Below, piece after piece: positions 22,267-34,104 of a DNA stretch of 64,000 nt. Positions within the stretch are counted from its first letter, which is position 1, and each line of letters opens with the position of its first letter. The stretch covers positions 124,001 to 188,000 of the forward strand of contig NZ_CP045871.1 of assembly GCF_009650135.1 (NCBI RefSeq), in the 5' to 3' direction. This stretch comes from Litorivicinus lipolyticus. Lineage in GTDB: Bacteria > Pseudomonadota > Gammaproteobacteria > Pseudomonadales > Litorivicinaceae. The notes under the pieces were generated by a model. The model did no database searches, was not told the origin of the DNA, and was given only the letters and a program-made list of their open reading frames with translations. The position numbers and the translations under genes were made by a program.

Positions 22267-23691
22267 TTACAGTAAGAAGTCCGTTGAGGGCTGAAACATG
22301 CGCTCGATGTCATTCAATTTACGCTGGCTTTTTTCAGCCAAAAACACGATCACGTGATCATTCGGCTCAATCACGATGTAGTTGTGTCCCATCAATACTT
22401 GCTCGCCGCGCACGATCGCGCCAATGGTGGCGCCGTCGGGCAGGTTGATGTTGTCGATGGTTTTGCCGATGACTTTGGAGCTTTTGGCGTCACCGACCGC
22501 GACCAGCTCCAGTGCTTCGGCTGCGCCGCGACGGAGGCTAAAGGCCTGTAGGATTTCGCCGCGCCGGACGTGGCGCAAAATACTGCCGATGGTGGCTTGT
22601 TCGGGTGACACCGCAATGTCGATCAGACCGCCCTGAACCAGGTCAACGTAAGCGGCATTATTAATCAGCGTCATGACTTTGCGCGCGCCCATTTTTTTGG
22701 CCAGCATCGAGGCCATGATATTGGCTTCGTCGGAGTTGGTCACCGCGACGAACACGTCGGTGTCTTGAATGCCGCACTCTTCCAGTAGTTTAGGGCTGGA
22801 CGCGTCACCGGTGTTGACCACGGTTTTGTTCAGCCGCTCGCTCAATTCACGGTTTTTATTGGCGTCGCGCTCGATCAATTGAACGCGGTACTTACCTTCC
22901 AAGCGCGAGGCCAGGCGCGATCCGATGTTGCCGCCGCCGGCAATGACGATACGCCGGTAGGGCTTGTCGGTTTCCATCAACTCAGCCGTGACCGCGCTGA
23001 TGTCTTTGCGGTGGGCGATGAAGAATACCTCATCGTCGTGCTCGATGATGGTGTTGCCTTCCGGAATAATAGGTCGGTCGCGCCGGTAGATGGCGGCCAC
23101 GCGGGTATCAATGTCCGGCAGGTGATCGGTCAGGTCAACTAGGCGGTGGCCCACCAACGGGCCGCCCGAGACCGCTTTGACGCAAACCATTTGGGCGCGA
23201 CCGCCGGCAAAGTCACTGACCTGCAGCGTGCCCGGCTGGCCCAGCAGCTTAACGATATAGTCCGTCACCTCAGCCTCGGGGCTGATGCGCTCTTGGACCC
23301 ACAATCGGCCAAGCTTGGCGTGGGAGGTGTCGCTCCAGGCCTCGTCTGGCTGGAATACACGGGCCTCAATGTCGGCCGCTAAGTATTCCGAATTGCGCAC
23401 CCGGGCGATCAGGCTGGGAGTGCGAAACATGGCGCGGGCTAATTGGCACGCGATCAAGTTGACCTCGTCGGAATTGGTCACGGCAATCACCAGCTCGGCA
23501 TCATCAACGCCGGCGGCTTCGAGCGTCGAGGGGCTGGAGGCGTGTCCAACCACCGTGCGCACGTCCAAATCCGGCAGCGACTTGAAGCGCAGTCGGCTTT
23601 TGTCGACCAGCGTGATGTCGTGCTGCTCAAAGGCCAGGCGATCGGCGAGGGTGGCGCCGACTTGGCCGGCTCCCAAAATGACGATTTTCAT
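22267..23691 (-). CDS. trkA: Trk system potassium uptake regulatory subunit TrkA
   Basis: Cytoplasmic NAD(H)/nucleotide-binding regulator of TrkH. It is 474 aa, slightly longer than the 458 aa of E. coli. There are two tandem RCK halves: KIVILGAGQVGATLADRL at residues 2-19 and the second Rossmann motif IVIAGGGNIGSRLASRL at about residue 235, each followed by a TrkA-C domain. It overlaps rsmB by 4 bp. Confidence 0.97.
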   Translation of the reverse strand: MKIVILGAGQVGATLADRLAFEQHDITLVDKSRLRFKSLPDLDVRTVVGHASSPSTLEAAGVDDAELVIAVTNSDEVNLIACQLARAMFRTPSLIARVRNSEYLAADIEARVFQPDEAWSDTSHAKLGRLWVQERISPEAEVTDYIVKLLGQPGTLQVSDFAGGRAQMVCVKAVSGGPLVGHRLVDLTDHLPDIDTRVAAIYRRDRPIIPEGNTIIEHDDEVFFIAHRKDISAVTAELMETDKPYRRIVIAGGGNIGSRLASRLEGKYRVQLIERDANKNRELSERLNKTVVNTGDASSPKLLEECGIQDTDVFVAVTNSDEANIMASMLAKKMGARKVMTLINNAAYVDLVQGGLIDIAVSPEQATIGSILRHVRRGEILQAFSLRRGAAEALELVAVGDAKSSKVIGKTIDNINLPDGATIGAIVRGEQVLMGHNYIVIEPNDHVIVFLAEKSQRKLNDIERMFQPSTDFLL

Positions 23692-24998
23692 TCGGTCTGC
23701 TCTAAATGTTCAGGCGATTTCAACAAAACCGCGTAGTAGAAGCCATCGACATCATCATCGCCGGGCAGGATTTGGCTGCCGCAGGACTGTGGGATGCCAC
23801 CGGGGATGGCGCAGTCGCCGACCTGTGCGTCGACGGTGTTTTTGACGAAGCGGGCGACCAGCGTGTCATTCTCATCCGGCAGAATGCTGCAGGTTGCGTA
23901 AACCAGGCGACCGCCGGGTTTCAGGTTGGTCCACAGGTTGTTCAAAATACGCAGCGACAGGGCGCTGTTGTCGGCGACTTGTTGGGGGTCGCGGGCCAGT
24001 CGAATGTCCGGGTGGCGGCGAATCACGCCGGTGCCCGAGCACGGCGCGTCGACCAAAATACGGTCAAACTGGCCATCAATCGGTTCGGCTGCATCGTGGC
24101 ACTCGACCTGGGCATTCAGTCCCAGGCGCGCTAGGTTTTCATGGACACGGCCCAAGCGTGACTCGACCAAATCAATCGCCAGGCAATCCAGATCCTGGCG
24201 TTCTAGCAAATGGCAGGTCTTGCCCCCGGGCGCGGCGCAGGCGTCAAGAACGTGCTGGCCGGGTTTCAGGTCCATGAGCCCGGCGGCCCATTGCGCCGAG
24301 GTGTCTTGGAGGCTGACGGCGCCGTCGGCGAACTGCGGCAGTTGATGCACGTTGATCGGCTCGTCCAACACGATCGCGTCCGGGGCAATGCCGCGCTGGG
24401 CCGGCAGTTGACTGGCCGCCAGCAGGTCCAGGTAGTCATCGCGGCTGAAGCGACGTTGATTGACTCGTAACACCATGGCGGCGCGGCGGTTATTGGCGGC
24501 GAAAATATCGGTGCGCTGCGCGGGCCAGGCTGCGCGGACGGCGTCGATTAACCATTGCGGGTGGTTGTAGTAGGCCACTGCGTCGGGGTGATGAGCGTCC
24601 CAGCGAGGTCGCTCGCGCAGGTAGTTGCGCAGCACACCATTGACCAACCCGCGCGCCCAGGGGCGCTTCAAGCGCTTGGTCAGGGCGACGGTTTCGGTGA
24701 CCACGGCGTACTCGGCTTGGCGGCTGTGTGCCAATTGCCCCAGTCCGGTCAGCACCAAGGTCCGAATGATCTGGTCTTTTTCACGCAGTGCCTTGGGCAT
24801 CAGACCGGTCAGTACCGCGTCCAACTGAAACCAATGGCGCGCGGTCACCGAGGCAATCATGCGGGCCAGCGAGCGCTCCGCGGGTGCCAGGTCATCGGCG
24901 GCCATTTTGGCCAAATTGGCGTCCAGCGACCCGCTGCCGTTGACGACCGCATCCAGTGCATTCAGCGCCAGCCAGCGCGCGGCTTGGGTGTTGCTCAT
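23688..24998 (-). CDS. rsmB: 16S rRNA (cytosine967-C5)-methyltransferase
   Basis: Methylates C967 of 16S rRNA. It is 436 aa with an N-terminal NusB-like RNA-binding domain (about residues 1-140) and a C-terminal Rossmann methyltransferase. DACAAPGGKTCHL is the SAM site, and the two catalytic cysteines lie in VDAPCSGTGVIRRHPDI and YATCSILPDEN. It overlaps both fmt and trkA by 4 bp, in the conserved def-fmt-rsmB-trkA order. Confidence 0.97.
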   Translation of the reverse strand: MSNTQAARWLALNALDAVVNGSGSLDANLAKMAADDLAPAERSLARMIASVTARHWFQLDAVLTGLMPKALREKDQIIRTLVLTGLGQLAHSRQAEYAVVTETVALTKRLKRPWARGLVNGVLRNYLRERPRWDAHHPDAVAYYNHPQWLIDAVRAAWPAQRTDIFAANNRRAAMVLRVNQRRFSRDDYLDLLAASQLPAQRGIAPDAIVLDEPINVHQLPQFADGAVSLQDTSAQWAAGLMDLKPGQHVLDACAAPGGKTCHLLERQDLDCLAIDLVESRLGRVHENLARLGLNAQVECHDAAEPIDGQFDRILVDAPCSGTGVIRRHPDIRLARDPQQVADNSALSLRILNNLWTNLKPGGRLVYATCSILPDENDTLVARFVKNTVDAQVGDCAIPGGIPQSCGSQILPGDDDVDGFYYAVLLKSPEHLEQTE

Positions 24999-25912
24999 AG
25001 GGGCTGTACGTTAAGGCCGGGGGTTAGTCGGTTGGCGTTGATCAGGTCCGCTACTGGCTGGGCCTTGGCGCCGGCGAATTGCCAGGTGGTGACGCGGATG
25101 CTGCCATCAGCACAGCCGATGACGCCGTCCGTGCCAAGTTGACCGGGCGCCAGGCCGGTGTCCGTCGCCGGCTGAGCGCTGAGCAACTTAATACGCCCAA
25201 GCGGCCCCTCGACCCAGGCGCCGGGCCAGGGGTTAAAGGCGTGGATGTTGCGAATGAGTTGCTCGGCCGGCAGCGCAAAGTCCAGACGCGCCTCGGCCTT
25301 GCTGATCTTGGTTGCGTAGGCGACGTGTTGATCGGATTGCGCGATCCCGGGGGCGTCGCCGGCCAGGTCATCCCAGTGCCGCTGAAGCAGTGGCCAGCCC
25401 ATCGCCGCCAAGCGGTCGTGGACGTTGGCGGTGGTGTCGTCAGCGCTGATCGGGGTGCGCATTTCGCCGATCACGGGGCCGGTATCGAGGCCGATTTCCA
25501 TGCGCATCAGACCGACGCCGGTTTCACGGTCGCCGGCCTGAATAGCGCGCTGGATGGGCGCCGCGCCGCGCCAGCGCGGCAACAGCGAGCCGTGTAAATT
25601 GACGCACCCGTGCGCAAAACCGTCAATGATGGGCTGGGGCAACAGTAGACCGTAGGCGGCGACGATAAATAGGTCCGCACCGCAGTTCAGTAGGTCGTCG
25701 CGGTCGGCTTGGGCTTTGAAATTGTGTGGCTGATGCACGGCCACACCGCGCTCCAGCGCGACCTGCTTAACCGGACTTGGGGTGAGCTTGCGCCCACGCC
25801 CGGCCGGCCGGTCCGGCTGGGTCCAGACACCGACCACATCGATGCCATGATCGAGCAGACCGCGCAGTGCGGGGACCGCAAACGCTGGGGTCCCTGCGTA
25901 GGCCACTCGCAT
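24995..25912 (-). CDS. fmt: Methionyl-tRNA formyltransferase
   Basis: Transfers a formyl group from 10-formyl-tetrahydrofolate to initiator Met-tRNA. It is 305 aa. The N-terminal formyltransferase domain has the signature HGSLLPRWRGAAPIQRAI at about residues 108-125; a C-terminal OB-like domain follows. The start ATG overlaps the def stop by one base (TGATG), so the opposing activities, adding and removing formyl, are co-expressed. Confidence 0.98.
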   Translation of the reverse strand: MRVAYAGTPAFAVPALRGLLDHGIDVVGVWTQPDRPAGRGRKLTPSPVKQVALERGVAVHQPHNFKAQADRDDLLNCGADLFIVAAYGLLLPQPIIDGFAHGCVNLHGSLLPRWRGAAPIQRAIQAGDRETGVGLMRMEIGLDTGPVIGEMRTPISADDTTANVHDRLAAMGWPLLQRHWDDLAGDAPGIAQSDQHVAYATKISKAEARLDFALPAEQLIRNIHAFNPWPGAWVEGPLGRIKLLSAQPATDTGLAPGQLGTDGVIGCADGSIRVTTWQFAGAKAQPVADLINANRLTPGLNVQPL

Positions 25913-26424
25913 CAGGCGCGTTGCTCCAAGCGGTGCTGTTTTTCAAGTTTGCGGCGGATGCGATCGCGTTTGAGGCTGGATAGGTAGTCGACAAATAGTT
26001 TGCCGGCCAGGTGGTCGCACTCGTGCTGGATGCACACGGCCAACAGCCCATCGGCGTCCATTTCAAAGGCGTTGCCGTCGCGATCCAGCGCTTTGACATT
26101 GACTTGTGCGGGGCGCGTCACATCTTCGAAGTAACCTGGGACGGATAGGCAGCCTTCTTTATAGGACTCCAGGGTATCGGTCAGTGGTGTCAATTCCGGG
26201 TTGATAAACACCAGCGGCTGGTCGCGCTCGTCGCTGACGTCAATCACGACCACACGCACGTGGTGGTCCACCTGGGACGCCGCCAGGCCAATGCCCTCGG
26301 CTTCGTACATGGTTTCAGTCATGTTATCGACCAGCGCCTGAATGTCCGCGTCGACGTGGCTAACGGGCTTGGCGACCGTGCGCAATCGTTTGTCAGGGAA
26401 CTCGAGAATATTCAGTAGTGCCAT
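25912..26424 (-). CDS. def: Peptide deformylase
   Basis: Iron-dependent hydrolase that removes the N-formyl group from new proteins. It is 170 aa. All three family motifs are visible: GIGLAASQ (about residues 45-52), EGCLSVPG (about 89-96) and the metal site QHECDHLAG (about 132-140). It heads the leftward def-fmt-rsmB-trkA-trkH transcript and is divergent from the LysM gene, with a 90 bp promoter gap. Confidence 0.98.
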   Translation of the reverse strand: MALLNILEFPDKRLRTVAKPVSHVDADIQALVDNMTETMYEAEGIGLAASQVDHHVRVVVIDVSDERDQPLVFINPELTPLTDTLESYKEGCLSVPGYFEDVTRPAQVNVKALDRDGNAFEMDADGLLAVCIQHECDHLAGKLFVDYLSSLKRDRIRRKLEKQHRLEQRA

Positions 26425-26514
26425 CAGTACTATGCCTCGGAAACGGTACTTTCAAAATCTTGGACTAATCTTATCACGTAGTCCGCCAGAGTTAGGCGCC
26501 AGAAGGATAGTCAC

Positions 26515-27528
26515 ATGAGTTTTAAAGGTTGGGCCCTCGGGTGTTTGCTGGCCGTTACCGGATCAGCCGTCGCCGAGTCGGTCATGCGTTCGGATCACCC
26601 GGATTCGTATCGAGTCGTTAAAGGCGACACGCTTTGGGATATTTCGGCGCGCTTTTTGCGCTCGCCGTGGCTGTGGCCGGAAATCTGGCAGGCCAACCCA
26701 GACATCGCCAATCCCCATTTGATCTACCCGGGCGATCTGGTGCGGTTGGTCTATATCGATGGTGTCGCGCGTTTGGTAGTCGATCGCAATCAGATCATTA
26801 AGTTGTCGCCCAAGGCGCGGCCAGAACCCCTCGCCGGCGCGATTCCGACCTTGCCGCTAAGTGTCATTGGGCCGTATTTAAGCGGCAACCAAATGGTCGC
26901 AGAGGGCGAACTGGATGCGTCACCCTACCTAGTCGCCCAGCGCGACGGCAAAATATTGTCGACCGATAACGATTTGGTCTATGCCCGCGGCGAGAGCATT
27001 GTCGGTTTATCGAACTACGGGGTTTACCGTCAGGGGCGGACCTTTGTCGATACCGATACCCAGGCGGTGTTGGGCGTTGAAGCGGTCGCGGTCGGGCGTG
27101 CCGATGTGATTAATCGTGACCAGGGCTTAACCCGGGTCCGGTTGTCCGAAGCGACCCGCGAAATCCGCGCCGGCGACCGCTTGTTGCCGCTGCCGCAAGG
27201 TTTGGACAGCGATTTCGTGCCGTCCGCGCCGCCGCTCGACATTGACGGTCAAATTTTATCGGTTATTGATGGTGTTCAGCAGGTCGGCCAGTACGACGTC
27301 GTCATTATCGACCGCGGTTCGGTCGCCGGATTGAGCGCAGGCAACGTGCTGTCGATCATGCGCGAGGGCGCCTTGGTCGCCGATCCGGTCAGCGGTGATT
27401 CGATCCAGCTACCGGACGAACGCAGCGGTTTGATGATGGTGTTTCGGGTCTTTGACCAATTGAGTTACGGCTTGGTGGTTCAGGCTGACCGCGCCATGAA
27501 GGTCGGTGATCCCGTCGCCGCCCCCTAG
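26515..27528 (+). CDS. LysM domain-containing exported protein
   Basis: Secreted or periplasmic protein with a signal peptide (residues 1-20, cleavage after AVA) and one LysM peptidoglycan-binding domain at about 32-80 (YRVVKGDTLWDISARFL...IYPGDLV). The rest (about 250 aa) is a conserved region without a known catalytic motif. The start has an AAGGA ribosome site. Orthologues lie next to dprA in many gammaproteobacteria. A structural role on the cell wall is likely, but the function is unproven. Confidence 0.88.
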   Translation: MSFKGWALGCLLAVTGSAVAESVMRSDHPDSYRVVKGDTLWDISARFLRSPWLWPEIWQANPDIANPHLIYPGDLVRLVYIDGVARLVVDRNQIIKLSPKARPEPLAGAIPTLPLSVIGPYLSGNQMVAEGELDASPYLVAQRDGKILSTDNDLVYARGESIVGLSNYGVYRQGRTFVDTDTQAVLGVEAVAVGRADVINRDQGLTRVRLSEATREIRAGDRLLPLPQGLDSDFVPSAPPLDIDGQILSVIDGVQQVGQYDVVIIDRGSVAGLSAGNVLSIMREGALVADPVSGDSIQLPDERSGLMMVFRVFDQLSYGLVVQADRAMKVGDPVAAP

Positions 27529-27539
27529 TTTTCGCTCCT

Positions 27540-27559
27540 AAGTCAGCCGAGGCTGACTT
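27540..27559 (+). terminator. Weak terminator-like hairpin after the LysM gene
   Basis: AAGTCAGC (27540-27547) pairs with GCTGACTT (27552-27559) around a CGAG loop, followed by only three T. It lies 11 bp after the stop of the LysM gene and ahead of dprA. It may be an inefficient terminator. Confidence 0.45.
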
Positions 27560-27628
27560 TATGGCCGGTGGATGCCTATTTGGCTGTCCCCGGCCTTTTT
27601 TCTGTCTGGCATTGACCAACAATGCGCC

Positions 27629-28633
27629 ATGGACAATCAATTGTGGTGGCGCATCAGCCGTGTGCGAGGGCTCAATGCCCACGTTATTTATCAGTTGTAC
27701 GCAATCGAGCCGGACCCGACGCGCTGGGTCGACGGGGTCGGTGGCCGGATCGACGGCGCTGTCCGGGCGCGGCTGTCGGCGGCACTGTCCGGGGCGGTGG
27801 TGGCCCCGGACAATCCGCAACATGATCGGCTTATTCGCTGCATTGATGCGGCGTATCCGGCGCCGCTGTGGGCCTTGCCGGACCCGCCCAAACAGTTGTG
27901 GGTGCGCGGTAATGCGGCGCTGCTATCGCGCCCGATGAGTGCCATCGTCGGGTCACGCGATGCCAGCGTTGATGGCCGTTATCTGGCGTATGCGGCGGCC
28001 GAGGCGGCGCGCGTGGATGGCCACTGTGTGATCAGTGGCGGTGCCCGGGGTATTGACGCGGCGGCGCATGCCGGCGCGTTGGATTGCACCGTGGCGGTGA
28101 TGGGTGGCGGGCTGTCGCGCCAACATCCACGCGAATGTTGGTCCTTGTTCGAACGCATCTTGGCGCGTGGCGCACTGATCAGTGAAGTGGCGGCGGATAC
28201 ACCGCCCAGGGCCGGCCTGTTTCCCCGGCGCAATCGAATTATCGCGGCGTTGTGCCAGCGCCTGCTGGTCGTTCAGGGCGGGGTCGATAGCGGTTCGTTG
28301 ATCACCGCGCGGATTGCGCTGGCGATGGACCGGGACATCTGGGCGGTACCGGGTAGTCCGCTGTTGCTCAATGCCGCCGGGCCAAATGGGCTAATTCGCG
28401 ATGGCGCACAGGTCTGGTTAGCCGATTCAAACTGGGGCCGGATCGAGTTGCACTCGCGCCAGCCCAGTTGTGAGTTGGGGCACGCCCTGGGCGAGAAGGC
28501 CCACAGCGTACCGGAGCTGGCGCGCGCTCTGGGCTGGCCCCAGGCGCGTGTGCTGGCGGGACTGACCGCGTTAAAACTCGAGGGCTGTATTGCGGTCGCG
28601 GCCGGCCGTTACCGATGGAAATATCACGCCTGA
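27629..28633 (+). CDS. dprA: DNA processing protein DprA
   Basis: Loads RecA on incoming single-stranded DNA during natural transformation. It has the Rossmann-like DprA fold with AIVGSRDAS, the ISGGARGIDAAAHAGAL motif and GLFPRRNRIIAALC, and a C-terminal winged-helix-like part. I chose ATG 27629 (334 aa), because MDNQLWWRISRVRGL aligns with usual DprA N termini. An earlier ATG at 27572 would add 19 residues, and neither has a clear ribosome site. Its presence suggests, but does not prove, competence. Confidence 0.93.
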   Translation: MDNQLWWRISRVRGLNAHVIYQLYAIEPDPTRWVDGVGGRIDGAVRARLSAALSGAVVAPDNPQHDRLIRCIDAAYPAPLWALPDPPKQLWVRGNAALLSRPMSAIVGSRDASVDGRYLAYAAAEAARVDGHCVISGGARGIDAAAHAGALDCTVAVMGGGLSRQHPRECWSLFERILARGALISEVAADTPPRAGLFPRRNRIIAALCQRLLVVQGGVDSGSLITARIALAMDRDIWAVPGSPLLLNAAGPNGLIRDGAQVWLADSNWGRIELHSRQPSCELGHALGEKAHSVPELARALGWPQARVLAGLTALKLEGCIAVAAGRYRWKYHA

Positions 28634-28651
28634 CAATCGTATGATCCGCGC

Positions 28652-30926
<2,275 letters not shown>

Positions 30927-30980
30927 AGCCCTAAACTGTTGGCCTTTTGTGCTTACGCTTGAGTAAGCCAAGGACAGATA

Positions 30981-32117
30981 ATGACCAAGCGAATTGGCGT
31001 CATTGGCGCGGGCCAGCTGGCCCGCATGCTTCAGCCCGAAGTCACCGCATTGGGGGGCACCCTGACGGTACTGGACCCGGATGCCCGCGCGCCGGCAAGC
31101 GCCAATGCCGATGCCCAGGTGATGGGCGGCTATCACGACGCCGAGGCCATCGCGGCGTTGGCTGCACAGGTCGACGTCATTACGGTTGAGCTGGAAGACG
31201 TCGGGGTCGACGCCCTGGCACGCGTGCGCGACGCCGGCACGCCGGTCTATCCGGCGCCGGAACTGATTGCCCTGATCCGCGACAAACTGACCCAAAAACA
31301 AGCCTACCGGCGCCTGGGTATCCCGACCTCGCCGTTTGTTGAGGTCAACCCGGACAATGCCGCCGCCTTTGCCGACTTTGGCTACCCGCTGGTTCAAAAA
31401 ACACGCACCGGTGGCTATGACGGCCGCGGTGTTGTGGTGATGGACAGCGAAGCGGACTACCCCGAACGCTTGACGAGTCCGTCCTTTATCGAGAAAAAAG
31501 TCGACGCACGCATGGAGCTGGCGGTCATGGTCGCGCGCACGCCGGATGGCCAGTGTGCGGTGTTCGAGCCGGTCGAAATGGTCGTCGACCCCGACTTGAA
31601 CCTGTTGGATCTGTTGCTGACGCCGGCGCGCATTGACGGCGAACTGCGCACCCAGGCTCAGTCCTTGGCCGAGACCGTGGTCACTCAGTTGCAGGGCGTT
31701 GGTTTGTTCGGGGTCGAATTGTTCGTGACCCATGACGACCAATTGCTGGTCAATGAAATCGCGCCACGCGCACACAACTCCGGTCATCACAGCATCGAAG
31801 CCTGCCAGACCAGCCAATTTGGGCAACAGGCGCGATTGCTGTTGGGCTTGCCGCTGGGCAGCACCGAACAGCCCAAGCCGGCAGCGCTGGTTAACTTGAT
31901 CGGGGCCCAAGGTTGGCAGGGCCCAACCGAGGTCGAGGGCTTGTCAGCGGCACTGGCTATTCCCGGCGTCAGCGTTCATCTTTACGGTAAGGCGGAATGC
32001 CGCCCCGGTCGCAAGATGGGCCACTTTAGTGTGGTGGCCGACAGCGTCGATCAGGTTCTGGCAAACGCCAGGGCGGCTAAGGCGATATTGGTTATCAAAG
32101 GACACAACGCACAATGA
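30981..32117 (+). CDS. purK: 5-(carboxyamino)imidazole ribonucleotide synthase
   Basis: ATP-grasp enzyme that makes N5-CAIR from AIR, bicarbonate and ATP in purine synthesis. It is 378 aa. [13 protein letters not shown] is at residues 5-17, the ATP-grasp stretch [14 protein letters not shown] near 138-151, and [17 protein letters not shown] near 255-271. The gene order is purK then purE, the reverse of the usual purEK. A small hairpin (GCTTAC/GTAAGC, 30951-30968) precedes the gene without a T run. Confidence 0.97.
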   Translation: MTKRIGVIGAGQLARMLQPEVTALGGTLTVLDPDARAPASANADAQVMGGYHDAEAIAALAAQVDVITVELEDVGVDALARVRDAGTPVYPAPELIALIRDKLTQKQAYRRLGIPTSPFVEVNPDNAAAFADFGYPLVQKTRTGGYDGRGVVVMDSEADYPERLTSPSFIEKKVDARMELAVMVARTPDGQCAVFEPVEMVVDPDLNLLDLLLTPARIDGELRTQAQSLAETVVTQLQGVGLFGVELFVTHDDQLLVNEIAPRAHNSGHHSIEACQTSQFGQQARLLLGLPLGSTEQPKPAALVNLIGAQGWQGPTEVEGLSAALAIPGVSVHLYGKAECRPGRKMGHFSVVADSVDQVLANARAAKAILVIKGHNAQ

Positions 32118-32617
32118 AACAAGTTGGCATCATCATGGGCAGCGACAGTGACCTGAACGTCATGCGCGCGGCCGCGGATACCCTGGCCGAATTCGGGGTC
32201 GAATTTGAGCTGACCATCGTGTCGGCGCATCGTACGCCGGATCGCATGGTTCGCTACGCGCGCTCGGCCGCAGAACGCGGCCTCAAAGCGATCATCGCCG
32301 GCGCCGGCGGTGCCGCACACTTGCCTGGCATGGTCGCGGCCATGACCACCGTGCCGGTCATTGGTGTGCCGGTGAACATTACCGCGATGCAAGGCCAGGA
32401 CAGCCTGATGAGCATTGTTCAAATGCCCAAGGGGATTCCGGTGGCGACCGTGGCCATTGATAACTCGGCGAATGCTGCGTTGTTGGCGCTGCGCATTATT
32501 GGCACCGGCGACGCCCGGATCCAGGCCCAGTTGGCCCAGCACCTGGTCGACATGGAGCACCAAGTATTGGCCAAAGCCGACACCGTGGCAGGGGAGTACG
32601 GCGATGTTGTCGTCTGA
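32114..32617 (+). CDS. purE: N5-carboxyaminoimidazole ribonucleotide mutase
   Basis: Class I PurE, which rearranges N5-CAIR to CAIR, the step after PurK. It is 167 aa. The signatures GSDSDLNVM (residues 9-17) and SAHRTPDRM (about 36-44) carry the active-site Ser and His; GGAAHLPGM and [13 protein letters not shown] follow. It overlaps purK by 4 bp, and the next gene starts inside its last codons. Confidence 0.98.
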   Translation: MKQVGIIMGSDSDLNVMRAAADTLAEFGVEFELTIVSAHRTPDRMVRYARSAAERGLKAIIAGAGGAAHLPGMVAAMTTVPVIGVPVNITAMQGQDSLMSIVQMPKGIPVATVAIDNSANAALLALRIIGTGDARIQAQLAQHLVDMEHQVLAKADTVAGEYGDVVV

Positions 32618-33497
32618 ATTAAACGCGCGCTTGCTGGCGCTGCTGGATCGGCTGGAGCCGGCGTTACCACCACGTTTCGACCCGGTTGATTTTGAAGACG
32701 TGTTGGCCGTGGGTTACCAGTCCGCAGGTGTAGGCGGCGGTTTGGTACCCATGCAGGCAGCATTGGATCAACGGTTCAGCGACCTGTTGGCGATGGACCG
32801 CCAGCAACAGCAGTTCCGCGCCAATGCCGAGCTATTTTTGAAGGGCTGGCCGTGTAATCACGTGCTGTTGTGGGGGGCTCGCGGTACCGGCAAAAGCTCC
32901 TTGGTGCGGGCTTTGCTGACCGACTATCACGACCGAGGATTGCGCCTGATCGAATTTGCCAAGGCGGATTTGGGGCGACTGCCGCAGGTACTGGCGCAAT
33001 TGGCTGACCTGCCGTATCACTTTGTAGTGTTTTGTGACGACCTGTCATTTGAGTCCGGCGACACCGGCTACCAAGCGCTTAAGACCGTGCTCGAAGGGTC
33101 GATTGCCAGCGTGCCGTCAAATCTGATGGTGGTGGCGACGTCCAATCGCAAGCACTTGGTGCCAGAACTGGCCGCTGATAACCTAGCTTCGACGGGGGAT
33201 GTGCGTGACGGTGGCGAAGTGCACCTGGCGGACAGCATCAATGAGCGCATTTCGTTGGCTGATCGCTTTGGTCTCAGCCTCAGCTTTTACCAATACGCCC
33301 AGGCCGACTACCTAGATATTTGCCGTCACGCCTACGGCCAAATGGCCGCGCAGGTGGACATCGCACTGCCAAAGTTCGACGACCAGATGGCCATCGAAGC
33401 GAGCCGGTTTGCGATTGAGCGCGGCGGTCGTGGCGGCCGCGTGGCGCACCAGTTTGTGCGCGATTGGGTGGCGCGCTGGCTGATGGCGCAGTCTTAG
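32604..33497 (+). CDS. DUF815 family AAA ATPase
   Basis: P-loop ATPase of unknown role. It is 297 aa. Walker [10 protein letters not shown] is at residues 91-99, Walker B-like [10 protein letters not shown] at about 141-150, sensor-like [10 protein letters not shown] at about 176-185, and a basic C-terminal arginine-rich part. I chose ATG 32604, which has GGGGAG seven bases upstream and overlaps purE by 14 bp; the much longer open frame from 32415 is purE read in another frame. DUF815 proteins are widespread, and I know no firm function. Confidence 0.9.
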   Translation: MLSSELNARLLALLDRLEPALPPRFDPVDFEDVLAVGYQSAGVGGGLVPMQAALDQRFSDLLAMDRQQQQFRANAELFLKGWPCNHVLLWGARGTGKSSLVRALLTDYHDRGLRLIEFAKADLGRLPQVLAQLADLPYHFVVFCDDLSFESGDTGYQALKTVLEGSIASVPSNLMVVATSNRKHLVPELAADNLASTGDVRDGGEVHLADSINERISLADRFGLSLSFYQYAQADYLDICRHAYGQMAAQVDIALPKFDDQMAIEASRFAIERGGRGGRVAHQFVRDWVARWLMAQS

Positions 33498-34039
33498 TCG
33501 CCAGCCCAGTCGCAGGCGCGGTGCGTGGCTTGCAACTTGACGTAGTGGTTAGTGGTGTACTCGAAAAACGCTAACTCGTTGTCAGTCAGTGGGCGTGCTG
33601 CTTTGGCCGGCACGCCGACATACATGTAGCCGGATTCCAAGCGCTTGCGCGGTGGCACTAAAGCGCCCGCGGCGATGACTACATTGTCCTCGACCACGGC
33701 GCCGTCAAGCACGGTCGCGCCAATCCCGATCAGTACATTGTTACCAATGGTGCAGCCGTGCAGACAGGCTTGATGGCCGACGGTGACACGGGTGCCCAGG
33801 ACGGTTGGAAAGCCGGCGGGGTTGGCCTCGCTTTTGTGGCTGCAGTGAACGATGGCGCCGTCCTGAACGTTGGAATAGTCGCCAATGTGAATGTGGTTAA
33901 CGTCGCCACGCAATACCGCGCCGGGCCAGATCGAGACATGATCGCCGAGTTTTACCTCACCTAATACGCACGCCATTGGGTCGACAAATACATCGGTTCC
34001 AAGCTCGGGCTGGTGCCCATTCCATGTCCTGACAGCCAT
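33494..34039 (-). CDS. Gamma-class carbonic anhydrase-like hexapeptide protein
   Basis: Left-handed beta-helix protein of the gamma-carbonic anhydrase family (YrdA/PaaY-like). It is 181 aa with many hexapeptide repeats. The three metal-binding His residues can be seen as H65 (IVHCS), H89 and H94 (GHQACLH). Catalytic activity is not certain for this subgroup. I chose ATG 34039, with an AAGGAG ribosome site five bases upstream, over an upstream start at 34069. It ends overlapping the DUF815 gene by 4 bp and is divergent from prlC. Confidence 0.92.
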   Translation of the reverse strand: MAVRTWNGHQPELGTDVFVDPMACVLGEVKLGDHVSIWPGAVLRGDVNHIHIGDYSNVQDGAIVHCSHKSEANPAGFPTVLGTRVTVGHQACLHGCTIGNNVLIGIGATVLDGAVVEDNVVIAAGALVPPRKRLESGYMYVGVPAKAARPLTDNELAFFEYTTNHYVKLQATHRACDWAGD

Positions 34040-34104
34040 TCGGTCTCCTTGAAAAATGGGGGGTGGCAACCCAGTATGACATCAGTCAAATGAAGGATCG
34101 ATAG

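Noticed and set aside
22348..22359. Palindrome GATCACGTGATC inside trkA
   Set aside because: Perfect 12 bp palindrome but in the middle of a coding region, single copy, no matching regulator or element; probably chance.
24555..25142. Antisense open frame opposite rsmB and fmt
   Set aside because: Crosses two conserved genes that overlap by 4 bp; composition typical of a shadow frame.
30951..30968. Inverted repeat GCTTAC-GCTTGA-GTAAGC before purK, considered as a PurR operator or terminator
   Set aside because: It does not fit the PurR palindrome (ACGCAAACGTTTGCGT) and has no T run.
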